A DNA stretch of 64,000 nt. Source: Gordionus sp. m RMFG-2023. Taxonomy: Eukaryota; Nematomorpha; Gordioida; Chordodea; Parachordodidae. The notes under the pieces are model-generated. The model was not told the origin of the DNA, did no database searches, and saw only the letters and a program-made list of their open reading frames with translations. This document shows, piece by piece, positions 44,948 through 54,832 of the stretch; the first letter of the stretch is position 1, and each line of letters starts with the position of its first letter. Both the position numbers and the translations under genes were made by a program. Where the stretch lies: NCBI RefSeq assembly GCF_954871325.1, contig NC_088775.1, positions 72,207,561 through 72,271,560 of the forward strand, written 5' to 3'.

Positions 44948-47900
44948 CTATATGAAGAATTGTGTGTACAAACAAAAATAGTTTTAATAAAAGCATAAGC
45001 ATGCCAATTGGTAATTATGTTTAACCATAGTTAGGGGCGAAATATATAATTTAGAGGTCATAGCTATTTCAAAATAATAAACAAATTTGAATGATATTCA
45101 TCTATTTAAAAAAAATATGTGCTAGAATCTAATATTAGAAATTTAGAATATGAGAAGTTGATTAAGAAGAATAACATTACCCCCCTCCACCGATCATAAT
45201 CCTATCGTGAGTAGCGCATTGAAACATGTACGTTCCAGCGGCGTCTTTATTAATGCTATTCTCGAAATTTTTAGCTAATCCTATCCAACCATATTTATAG
45301 ATTTGAGGGCTAATCGTAAAAACGAAGGTTTCACCGGAACCGAAGAAATTTGTTTTGTTTCTACCTTTCCAATCGTAAGAACAGTAAGCACCGAATACCT
45401 TGTTTAATATATTCATCACATAAATTTGTACAATGATTTTATATAATGTTATAAATCTTATATAATTAAGACGACAGAATGGCTAAAATACCAAACTTCG
45501 TTATCAAATGTTTTGATCAATATGAGCGTAGGTTCTTCACCATCCACTTTATTGAAGAAAGTTTTGAGGCTGATTCCATCCTGTTTGGTAGAAAATAGTT
45601 TTTGAGGAACGTACATGGTATACCGAATAGGAATCCAATTCCATATGTATCTAAACTGGTCCCTGTCAAGTATTTCTGATCCACAATAAGGCTTTAGTTA
45701 AAAAAAATAAAAGGTACTAATTATTTTATTTATAAAAGATGATAGAAAACATTTTATATATTTTATAATTGTAAAACTTACCGGAGGAGGTAAATATGAT
45801 ATTGATCCTATCGATCGAGCAGAATCGTCATTTCGACTGTAGCCCTTTTCAGCGGCCGCTGCCGCTAAAAATAAATTGGAAACCCTATCTTTGGCAAATG
45901 ATTCGTATTTCATCGTAAGTTCGTCTATTGTGTGAGACCGTAGGCCTCTTATACCGAACGCTATCTGGCGAAATATAAATTAAACGATTTAAAGAAAATG
46001 TTAGAAATTAGAATAATTTAAAAAATTATTTTGTTTTTGCAGTTCGTTTGCTATGAATAGAGAAGGGGAAAGAGATGTTTAGTAAGAATAGAGGGCTCAT
46101 TATACTGTCATCGATATGTAATATGAAAAAAAAATTAAAAATCGAGTTTAATAATTGATAATTTAATAATGTGAGTCTTGCCAAATAGCTAAGCCAAAGA
46201 TAGCGGAAAATGGAGAAAAGAAATTAGATGGACAACTGGCATACTTGGAAGGAAAGGGGCCACAAACGAAGAAGATTAATTTTACATATTTGTAAGTCGT
46301 TCAATCTGGATTAATGATAGGAGATAATATTCAGATCAAGTATCTTTTACTATTGTTTATTAAGCAATTTACAAAAGCGAGACTTTAAACCAATAATAAA
46401 TCCCCATTCCATATTATGATTTTTGGATATTATAGTTTGTTTTAAACAACATAGATTAATTTTTGATTCTGATTACACAATACTACTCTATTTAATAACT
46501 GAGTTAATCAGAAAAGATAACTCCATTCCATTGTTTTGGGTAGTGTTGTTAAACGGCTCGTTTTGAGCCGATTTTTAAAACGGCTAACTCAATATTTCTT
46601 CCAGAAAAATATTACGCAAGCCTGAAGATTTTACTCATAGAAGGAAGAAAGGTCTAGACATATATTATCGAAATCTCGAGGCTTATGCAATATTTTTTTG
46701 GATTAAATATTGAGTTAGCCGTTTTAAAAAATCGGCTCAAAACGAGCCGTTTAACAACACTAGTTTTGGGGTTGATTTTATTTCCTGGATGATATTTAAT
46801 AGCGTTTTTTTAGCCTTAGTTAAAAAGGATAGGGGGAGAGACCAATAATAAAACGAATATTCCGTTTTATGAATATCCTACAGAAATGTTGTAGGAAACT
46901 TTTTTATACTCGACTTCCACTCAAAATCAGATCCTGACAGCCGGAACGCCATTCTTTGAAGTACCTTTTTAATATGCACGAGCTTCCCTAGAATCTATCT
47001 TACAAGGCTTCCTCTATATTTGTTAATTGACAAAGATTGATTTCTATAATCTATTAATTTTACCCTGAAATGAATAACGTTAATCTCAAGAAAAAAATGC
47101 AGATTTTCATTTAGATAAAATTAATAAAGTGCACATGTTTCTAAGGTTTTACCAAGAGCCATTCTCATTTAATAAAATAAATAAATAATTGACATAATAT
47201 TTTTTTTGAAATTTTAAAATGTATAAAAATAAAAAATTATCAATGGCCGTATTATGGAAGTATTTATAATGAATATAGATTATTTATAAAAAAATCATAG
47301 AAAATTTTTATTCTTTTCACCATCTAATTATTAAGTCGGGTCAGACATGTGGACGCATTTCTGTCTTAAAAATATAAGATTGATTCCTTCTCCAAATATT
47401 TAGCTATTCCCAACTAGGAAGGATTTAAATACTAGACCGTGTCCCAGTTCGACTTATTACAATACTCTGCCTTTTCCTCTAAACAGGCTAAGGAAAGAGG
47501 CTATTTAGATTTACGTAGGTAAAGTGTGTAACTTTTTCTAAACTAAAATATTTATTTAATGAAAATAGGTGTTTAGCCCAATAAGTTTTAAAAATAAGAC
47601 GAATCAGGACACAGCCTTAGTCTTTTATACTATCCTAATAAAAATGTTTAGCTAAAAAACAAATACTTTAAAAAAAATGTAAGGAAAAAAGTTAGAAATG
47701 TTTTTTATTTATTTTACTCTCAAAAGTTTGTTAGGCGAGAAATCGGGGTCTTGACAAAATCGGCTTATAAAAGCTCCTATATTAGGATATTCGTAATACC
47801 CGTCTAAGGGTGAAATAGTAGACCGCCTATGCAAATCGGTGCGAAGAGATTGAGAAGTAAAATCAGTGGCGTCAGCTTGACTTTTATCTATTTTAATCAT

Positions 47901-50900
47901 TAGATTATTATTATATGTGTTAGCGGCAATGTGTTATTTTATCAATTTTAAATCATTTTTTGAGCGCGTTTTTTTAAATTTAAAAATCGGATTTTACCGG
48001 ATGTATTCCAGCATGTTTAGAATATCTATCTTATGAGTTGTATACAATTTTACCATTAATCTTTGAGTCATTTTAATGTAGTGTATAAAAAATCTATGGA
48101 AAAAACTAATATAAATTATATTGAATTCAAAAAATCATAGGGTAGGCATTCCAAAAATTATGAAATACATTTCCGGTAAAATCAGATTTTTAAATTAAAA
48201 AAAAACGCGCTCAAAAAATGATTCAAAGTTGTAAAAATAACATATTGTCGAAAAAACACATTGCCACTAATATATATAATATTCATTTAAAGAAAAATAA
48301 ATAATAGCTAATATTCTGTTAATATTTATATATAAGATATATATTATGAATTCGATATATATTTTTTCAGGAAATATTTGTAACAAGGAATTTAAACCAT
48401 TTAAAATTTTATAATAGTATGTGGCTAAAAAAAATCGAGATCATTTTTGTGGGTTAATAAATTGCAGGGATACACCGAATCTCGTAATATCACGGGATAC
48501 TTTCAATTTTATTCGATACCAGTGGTCGATATCCAATAATTAAACTTCATAAAAAATAATTACCTATTAGACCAGGGGTTCGAACCGAACCTGGAGAAGA
48601 AAACCCGGGTTTTTGGGAAAAAATTTGAACTCGAACCGAACCTGAACCCCGTTTATAAAATTTTCAAAACCCCGAACACAATCCGGGAATTTTATTTGAA
48701 CCCGGGTTAAGTGTATTGTTTAAATTAATATAAGAATAATTGTAAATACAAATATTAATATTTTATGACATTTTATAATATTTTCAAATTTATAATTAAG
48801 TGAAGTGTTAATGAATTTTAAACAACTTAATTCATTTATTCCATTTTTAAATTTAAATTCATTCTCAAAGATTCCTATTGGATTGTTAATAAATTTTAAA
48901 CAATTAAATTCATTTACGCTATTTATTTTTAATTTTTAACTTATTCTCAAAGATTATTAATTAGAGGAAAATGAAAGTGAACAAGTCAAAGTAAAAATTA
49001 TTATATTGGATATTGTTAATATAAAGAAATACGTCTAAATAAAATTTTTTAAATCTATACATGACTATGCTTTATATTTTTAACTATATATTGCCTATAA
49101 ATTAAATAAAAAATTAATTTTTTATACCAAATGTATGTCTAGTTTTTTAAATTATGATTTAAATATAGAATATCAATTCAAAAATTCTTAAACCCGAGCT
49201 GAACGGAACTAAACCTGGGTTCAAAAATATTTCCCTGAACCGAACCTAAACCGAACCCACCCATTTTTTTAAGCCTTAAGCAGAACCCGGGCAAAAATTT
49301 TGCCGGCGGGTTCGCATCCCTGTATTAGACTATGAATTTATAATAAAAAAATTATATGCAAATTTCGAAATCGATAAAAAAAAAGTATAGAAGTAAGAAA
49401 GAAAAAGAAAGAGCTGTTAACTTCCTACCAATTTAATTATATTCTTTTTATAAATAAAAAATGTAATGAATTGTATTTTTGCTTTTTACAATAAATAAAT
49501 ATACTACATTTTGTTGTATCGGCTATTGTCGACATAAAAAAATGGTATTGTTGATTTCTAATATTGGATCTGGATGAATCCATAAGTTAATGATAAATTT
49601 ATTTAAAATCAATACTAAGAAATAGTTCCCAATGTTTTTAGTATAATTATCTTTATCTCGAGTCATTAAAAATTAGAATTTATTCCTTATTCGATTAAAA
49701 ATCGAATATGAATAATGTAAAAAAATTTTCGTAGTAGAGACTTCATTATGCCTAAGTATTCAATATATTCCTTGTGGAACTTTTTACTTTTTAACCTGAA
49801 AAAATTTTCCTTAACCAACCCAACAACATAGCCCGTATAAAAATTAACTACCCATGGGTGGGTTTTGTAGACGAAATGTGTCAATACCGCCGCGATACCA
49901 ATTTTTTATAATATAATCCATAATTTATTTGTATATAAGATTTTTTTCCTAGTCTCCATTTCCATAAAAAATATTTTTTGATTATCAATTAAATTAAACC
50001 ATATAAATATGTTATTTAATATTAATTACTTTACTGGTTAAAGACTAAAATTGAAAATATCGGCCTCTCCTCTCTCTGATTATATATATTGAAAATATGA
50101 TTTTTAGTCGATTTAATATTTCTATTTTAACAAAAGTTCATTGCAAAAGAAAACGGACGTTTAATAATAAAACGAATGCATGTGCGATTATAAATAAACA
50201 CCCCCTCTTTCGAAGTATTTCCCTCCTGGTTGCAAGAATATTTTTATTTTATTATAAGATTTGAAAATCATGTTTTCCTATTAGGGTTGGAAAGTAAAAA
50301 TCAATTAGATTTAAACCACGATTTAAATCACCCCGATATTTTTTTAAAAAATCAGTGATTTAATCAATATTTTTAATAAAATTTTATTTAGCAAATTTGA
50401 TCTTAATACTTAATATAAGGAAAGACTTAGATTATTTTAGAATTAAATAATTTTTATATGAATTTTTAAAAAAGGGTTCTGGTTCAGTGTATAATCTCTG
50501 AAATCGGTTTGGGTTCAGGTTGTAGTCCTGAAAAAAAGGCTAAAATTAAAAATAACAGAAACATCATTTTTTTTATAGCATTTATCATTAAAATTAAAAG
50601 ATCGATATTTTATGCTTAACTTTGAGGTACATTACAATTCATGTACTCGACATTGCTATAATTGTTTAAATGAAAACTAGTTTTCCTAAACGATTCCTAA
50701 GTTTGGAATACACTCCATATGATGAAAATACTCCACTGAAGCTGTTGATTGTTTTATTATGAATTAATTGGTCCTGCTAACCATCATTCATTTTTTTTTT
50801 ATTTCATTGGAAAACATAATTTTATTAAAAGAGTTAAATGTAGTTTGGAATTTTACCATAATTGATAGATAAGAGATTGGCTGAAGATATAAAATTAGCC

Positions 50901-52294
50901 ACTTCCATTGCCATTTCGGTTTTATTGTTTGTAAAATTTGAAACATATTTGGGATTTAGAAGATAAGATAAGAAATGTGTCGGTGAAGGTATTATAATGT
51001 TGATTTTCAGGATAGTGAGTTTTATAAAAACAACCATATAATAATTAAATAATAAGCTAATCTAATTTAGACATGATTAACTTTTTTTAATTTTATCAAA
51101 TAACCAAACATTTATAAATGATTAGATTGCTTAATTGATTTGTGTAATATTTATTAATAAACAATTAATTTATCCTCAGAAAATTAATTAAACCATATTT
51201 ATTATAATATAATTGAAGAACTAGTCAGTTAGAAAAAAACAGGAGGGAGAGTTTTAAATTTTTGGGACATACTAAACAATTACTATAAAATTAATAATCA
51301 AGATTATTTTAAATGAAGGGTAAACGAATATCTTAAATTTTACTAATGCCTCAGGACACCTAATTGGGAAATAACAGTAGCTAAAATTAAAAATAATAAA
51401 ACCACCATTATTTTATCAGTCGAAAAATGAAATTTTAATTTGATCTTAACAGTTTTATTTGAGGATATTCATAGTATTCGTATTAGAAAATGAATGATGT
51501 TTTTTCCGACTCACTGATATCGACTAGTTAAAATTTTTTAAAACAGTTTTCACATATTATTAAATTTTCGATTGTAAGTCATTTTCATTTGACAAAATAT
51601 ATTAGCTCATGACTTATCAATATATATTTTTTCAATAATTTCCTATCCGGATATCCGGAAGCATTAACTTATTACTTTACAAAGAAATATTATACTAAGG
51701 TTAAAAAAAATTATGACGTATGATATTTTTCAATCTAAATCTGTAACTTCTCTAATTTAAATAGTATTTGGTTCAAATTGCGATTTATCAAAAAAGATTT
51801 TTTCAAAAAAATCAGATATTTTGTCAACCCTATTTCCTATCTTAATTATGTTATTAGATCTTTTCTACCTAACCTTTTTTAGTCCTTTATATATATAAAT
51901 TAATTAGACCTCTTCCCCTTCCATTCTTTTTTTATATTAAAATCATTTAGCATTCTCCTTACCTCTTTTCCCGGACCTGAGGTGAGATATGGATGTCGCG
52001 CTCATTATATCGCAAATATTGTTGGAATTATCGTTTAAATTTGCCGTCCAATTATCCGTATTATTGGTCACGTGGCTTATAACCGAACCGCTTCCCTTAG
52101 AAGGAAAAATATTAAAAAAAATTTTTAAAGGAAAAGGATTTTCGTCATTTTCTTTCCAAAGTTCCGTTTCTTTATTGCCCTTATCTTCCCTAGGATTCTC
52201 AAGCGATTCTTCTTCGTTTTCTTCGCTCTTGGAGGAATGTTGTTTTTTGAGGTTGGAATACTTGTGATGCCTCGCATGTCGATGGGAATGTATC
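44812..52294 (-). CDS. TBC1D24: TBC1D24/Skywalker-like protein, C-terminal half (spliced gene)
   Basis: Whole-gene entry; exons in transcript order: 51963-52294, 47718-47887, 45782-45964, 45497-45691, 45181-45398, 44812-44947 (stop at 44812-44814). Junctions are GT-AG and phases agree. The encoded part covers the helical linker after the TBC domain and a complete TLDc domain. TBC1D24/Skywalker proteins join an inactive-type TBC domain to TLDc and act in synaptic-vesicle and endosomal traffic with Rab35/ARF6, and in oxidative-stress resistance. The linker (IGAFISRFCQ, AFGIRGL, FRYIWNWIP) matches TBC1D24 rather than OXR1/NCOA7, which lack it. The TBC domain should lie further right but was not found. 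Confidence 0.8.
45181..45398 (-). CDS. TBC1D24: TBC1D24-like gene, TLDc core exon
   Basis: Starts after AACAAG at 45398. VFGAYCSYDWKGRN, NFFGSGETFVFTISP, YKYGWIGL and MFQCATHDRIMIGGGG are the signature TLDc strings: GAYCS-x-x-W, FFG-x-GE-x-F-x-F, Y-x-W and the glycine run. The donor lies in a six-G run (GG|GTAATG, 45180-45179) and ends phase 2. In TBC1D24 the loop between Y-x-W and the GGG strand is long; here it is short, so this is a compact TLDc. Confidence 0.9.
45497..45691 (-). CDS. TBC1D24: TBC1D24-like gene, linker to TLDc start
   Basis: The acceptor ACTAAAG precedes 45691 and the donor at 45496 (GAA|GTTTGG) ends phase 0. 65 codons: FRYIWNWIPIRYTMYVPQKL, then TKQDGISLKTFFNKVDG and EEPTLILIKT. 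These match TBC1D24's DIWSWIPERF...LLLF...[24 protein letters not shown], the start of TLDc. Confidence 0.88.
45782..45964 (-). CDS. TBC1D24: TBC1D24-like gene, post-TBC linker exon
   Basis: The acceptor TTTCGCCAG precedes 45964 and the strong donor CCG|GTAAGT ends phase 0 at 45782. Residues IAFGIRGLRSHTIDELTMKY match KAFAIRLFSRKEIQ-x-L in TBC1D24. They are followed by an alanine run (LFLAAAAAEKGYS) and a basic/serine stretch ending SYLPPP. 61 codons, phase 0 at both ends. Confidence 0.85.
46190..46285 (+). mobile_element. 3' scrap of the finger-bearing LINE
   Basis: About 85 bp (AAATGGAGAAAAGAAATTAG through ACTGGCATACTTGG) match 55630-55715 in the LINE at 54833, including the C-terminal GQLAYLEGKG-like residues. 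It lies in a TBC1D24-like intron. Confidence 0.6.
46541..46762. mobile_element. TAGTGTT-family palindromic MITE, intact, perfect 8-bp TSD
   Basis: Its outer roughly 58 bp on each side are near-perfect inverted repeats, starting TAGTGTTGTTAAACGGCTCG and reaching ACTCAATATTT. Identical duplications GTTTTGGG flank it (46533-46540, 46763-46770). No coding. The near-identity of the arms and duplications says it is recent. It lies in a TBC1D24-like intron. Confidence 0.9.
47718..47887 (-). CDS. TBC1D24: TBC1D24-like gene, exon before the AFGIR helix
   Basis: The acceptor TTAAAATAG precedes 47887, with two bases completing a phase-1 codon. The donor at 47717 (AGA|GTAAAA) ends phase 0. It encodes KSQADATDFTSQSLRTDLHR, then EYPNIGAFISRFCQDPDFSP and NKLLR. 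The latter part matches [23 protein letters not shown] just before AFAIRLF in TBC1D24. A palindromic MITE begins 30 bp upstream of this acceptor. Confidence 0.8.
47918..48272. mobile_element. TGTTAGCGGCAATGT-family palindromic MITE, copy 2
   Basis: Ends TGTTAGCGGCAATGT and ACATTGCCACTAATA are inverted, with inner arms ATCATTTTTTGAGCGCG and its inverse. It sits 30 bp upstream (minus-strand sense) of the splice acceptor of exon 47887. Flanks are TATATA-like. Confidence 0.75.
48573..49322. mobile_element. GAACCCGGG MITE of hAT type, perfect 8-bp TSD
   Basis: It starts CAGGGGTTCGAACCGAACC and ends GGGTTCGCATCCCTG, flanked by identical TATTAGAC (48565-48572, 49323-49330). GAACCGAACC/CCCGGGTT blocks lie at both ends, with an AT-rich non-coding centre. 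The ends match CAGGGATGTGAACC at 61168, the end of a coding hAT, so it is probably its non-autonomous partner. It lies in the largest TBC1D24-like intron. Confidence 0.88.
49331..50273. other. Intronic AT-rich DNA, no firm exon
   Basis: A 65-codon minus-strand frame at 49687-49884 (THFVYKTHPWVVNFYTGYVV) looks faintly coding, but no splice acceptor gives access to it. An overlapping short frame starts MDYIIKNWYRGGID. Neither is needed for the exon phases of the TBC1D24-like gene. Confidence 0.35.
50282..51832 (-). mobile_element. hAT transposon relic, perfect 8-bp TSD, in a TBC1D24-like intron
   Basis: Ends TAGGGTTGGAAAG and the reverse complement of TAGGGTTGACAAA are flanked by identical TTTCCTAT (50274-50281, 51833-51840). 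Subterminal GATTTAAATC motifs occur near the left end. The minus strand carries transposase remnants: HFLSYLLNPKYVSNF near 50960 recalls the A-x-x-LNP box of hAT proteins, and YSKLRNRLG near 50700 is the C-terminal dimerisation region. Reading frames are broken. Confidence 0.8.
51963..52294 (-). CDS. TBC1D24: TBC1D24-like gene, low-complexity linker exon
   Basis: The acceptor ATATCTTAG precedes 52294 (one base completes a phase-2 codon). The donor GAGAG|GTAAGG at 51962 leaves phase 1, exactly what the exon at 47887 needs. It encodes 110 codons without a stop: basic HSHRHARHHKYSNLKKQ, then an acidic run SKSEENEEESLENPREDKG, a W/P stretch, and an Asn/Ser end. In vertebrate TBC1D24 the equivalent TBC-TLDc linker is short, so this is an expanded disordered insert. 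Attachment to this gene rests on phase and proximity. The opposite-strand frame at 51989-52267 is a shadow. Confidence 0.6.
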
Positions 52295-52951
52295 CTAAGA
52301 TATTTGAGGTAAAAAATGTTGTAATGATTAAGTTAAGTAAGAATTTAAAAAGAATAGAGGGGGGATTCTCTACCAGGATTAACAAATATTCGGATCCAAG
52401 AATAATATAACTTTTTTTATTTTCCTCAGCACTTATAATTTTCCCGGTTTCCTCAAAATATTGTACCTTTAAGTCCAAAATAAAAAAAATAGGATAGAAC
52501 GGATTTTTTTTGCCTCGGATAGGCATGGGCCCTAAACCGATACAGTGCTCTAGTTAAAATTAAGAAAATTATATATGATAAAAATTCATTAAGTAAATAA
52601 TTCTATATCAAACGATCACGATTCAGCCGACCCGATTTTCGATCTTTAAGAAATTTATATATAAATTAAGGTTCGTGTATCCTTATACTTGGGCAAAATT
52701 TTAATCCCTTAGAATTTACACTTTGGAATCAAAGGTAAAAAGCATAAAAAATCGGTCGCATTTAAATTAAAGAATGATTAAAAACTACGCGAATAGATAT
52801 AAATCTGTTTAATTTTAGAAAATAAATATAAAAAAAAATTTTTAAATTATTTTTGGCATCTTTTGTCCATAAGAAAATTTATAATCCTTTCCTCATAAAA
52901 AAAATCAGTTATTTTTATTTTTAAAAAATATTAAATAAATTACATTACTAT
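52295..52951. other. Presumed intron or upstream exon region, unresolved
   Basis: A minus-strand frame at 52380-52550 (HCIGLGPMPIRGKKNPFYP and onward) follows an acceptor-like CTAG, but its donors leave the wrong phase for 52294. I see no TBC-domain motif. The expected TBC exons are missing here. Confidence 0.3.
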
Positions 52952-53309
52952 TAGAGATCTGCAAAGTTAGGCCCGGCCCGGGCCGAACCCAATTATTTTA
53001 AATATATCTAAATTTATCAATTTTATAGAATTTCTTATGTAAAATAAAAATATTTGATTTTATTTATTGAAACTAAACGACATATAACATATGTCTTTTA
53101 TTTTAAGTAATTATAAAAATTAATTTCTATATTTAAATAAATTCGGGCCGGGCCAGGTCGGTAAATTTTTTTAAAAAATATTTCAGGTTCGGGCCGGGCC
53201 GGCAAATCTTTTTTAAAAAAAATTCGGGTTCGGGCCTGGCCGGCAAAATTTTTTAAAAAAATTTCGGGCCGGGCCGGGCTTGAAAAATTAGGCCCGATGC
53301 AGATCACTA
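52952..53309. mobile_element. GC-rich GGCCCGG MITE with near-perfect TSD
   Basis: It starts TAGAGATCTGCAAAG and ends GATGCAGATCACTA, flanked by ATTACTAT and ATTAATAT (7 of 8). The right half has four GGGCCGGGCC-type blocks spaced by T/A runs; the left end has one inverted GGCCCGGCCC block. It is the inverted relative of 33132-33512. A 69-codon frame across it is an artefact of these repeats. Confidence 0.82.
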
Positions 53310-54364
53310 ATTAATATTATAATATAGATATAAAAAAAATTATAAGAGGGCCTTTACGACTTTATAGGCAAAGTTGATAAAAATAAAAATTCACAATATT
53401 TTTAAAGCCTAAAATAGCGGATTTTATTTAATTCGTTTTTATATGTAATAATATTTCTATAAGAAATTTTTTTTTTCCCAATAATAAATAATGACCTACA
53501 TGTTCTTATCAATATTTTAAACGCTTAGGCCATGAGTTAGACTTAGTTCAGGTTGTGCGATTTTATAAGGTAATTAAAATAAGATATTTGAATAATTAGA
53601 GATGTATACAAAGATCCCGCGAGCAGATAACTCCTGAAAAGTATTTTGCAGAATTTCGTAAATATGGGTTTCAAACTTAAAGATATTTGAATTAATATTT
53701 TTTTTTCCTTTACAAAATATTTTTAAGTGTCGGACTGGAAAAACATTATAAAAAATTTAAGGGGCCAAGTAGGAGGAAACATAAATACAATGAAAAATCA
53801 AATTTGGTTTCTTTAAATAACAAAACATATGCCAGATTAAATTCTGATAAAGATTTAAAAAAAACTTTGATGAGAATCTGAATGAAATTTTTCGTGAAGA
53901 TGATCTTTTAAAAAATAAGACCATTTTAAAATATTTTTAATAATTCCCCGAATTAAAATTTTTATTTATTAATATAATAAAACACTTCCAACTCGAGTTG
54001 AATGTGTGTTTAGCATAACGGAAACTGTGTGAGCATTAAGTGCTCTTGTTTATCCGATCTTATTTTGAAAAAAAAAATTATTATAAAAATAACTTTATTT
54101 TATAATGGTATAAAACAAGGTAGGGTCCACCGCTATTTTGCCTAGATGTCCAAGTTTCAACCTTTATTAAACACCTAGTATTTAGATGATAATTCTATAG
54201 ACAGTGGCACATTTTAATAAACACCATTCCTGACATTATTAATCCTATGCCCATTTACAAGTTTATCTCTTAACATGTCAAAGTTAGTAACGACGTTACT
54301 TTACATCATTATTTAATAGCTATATATAATATATATAAAATATGTATGCAAACTTTTTGGACAC
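53310..54364. other. AT-rich DNA, nothing recognised
   Basis: No supported gene. A GTTAGTAACGACGTTACTTT palindrome lies at about 54283. Confidence 0.4.
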
Positions 54365-54480
54365 TTTATTGTACCCCATATCTGCTGATTCTCTATTTCT
54401 AGGATCTACCATCACGGTTGTGTCATTCGCTTCATCCGTTCCTTGGATTTCTTTGTCAATCATATCATCATCTTCCACTT
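54365..54480 (-). CDS. Possible exon encoding an acidic peptide
   Basis: The acceptor-like AATGCTTCAG precedes 54480. The frame reads EVEDDDMIDKEIQGTDEAND, then TTVMVDPRNRESADMGYNK, with codon choice unlike random AT-rich DNA. The only donor is a weak GTGTCC at 54364. It could be an upstream exon of the TBC1D24-like gene or of another gene. No domain is recognised. Confidence 0.35.
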
Positions 54481-54832
54481 CTGAAGCATTATATAGGTGC
54501 ATATAAATTTATTATGAATACTGAATAATTACACGCAAATCAGCAAAAAAATTGTCTTTCAATCGAAACCTTCAGATTTTGACTAATTTTTCCCATTAAT
54601 TCAATCAATAACAAGAAGTAAAAAACTTAAAAATTATCTCGACAGTCAAGCTTAAGGCTTGAGAGAAACTTTAAGATTAAAATATTTTAAAAAAAGATTT
54701 TGTATTTTTTTTTGATCCTTAGGTCATTTCCAGACACAACGTTTTTTTCAAAGCGAGAAAGAAAACTTATTTTTATGGCATGCGATTTTGCGTTCTTTTA
54801 ATATCAAACTAGTTTGATATTTTTTTAACGAT

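Noticed and set aside
45181-45398. OXR1/NCOA7 rather than TBC1D24
   Set aside because: TLDc alone would allow it, but the upstream exons match the TBC1D24-specific AFAIR and WSWIPERF linker.
49687-49884. Minus-strand frame THFVYKTHPW as a TBC-domain exon
   Set aside because: Tempting by position, but no AG acceptor lies between its upstream stop and its start, and the flanking exon phases do not need it.
51989-52267. 92-codon plus-strand frame
   Set aside because: Antisense shadow of the minus-strand exon 51963-52294, which has splice sites and phase support.
52125-52526. 133-codon minus-strand frame
   Set aside because: It crosses the acceptor at 52295 and overlaps exon 51963-52294 in a different frame. 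It shows no domain, and its donors do not fit the neighbouring exon phases.
53098-53307. Minus-strand frame rich in Pro/Ala/Arg
   Set aside because: Produced by the GGCCCGG blocks of the MITE at 52952-53309; the same happens at 10365-10550 and 33345-33539.
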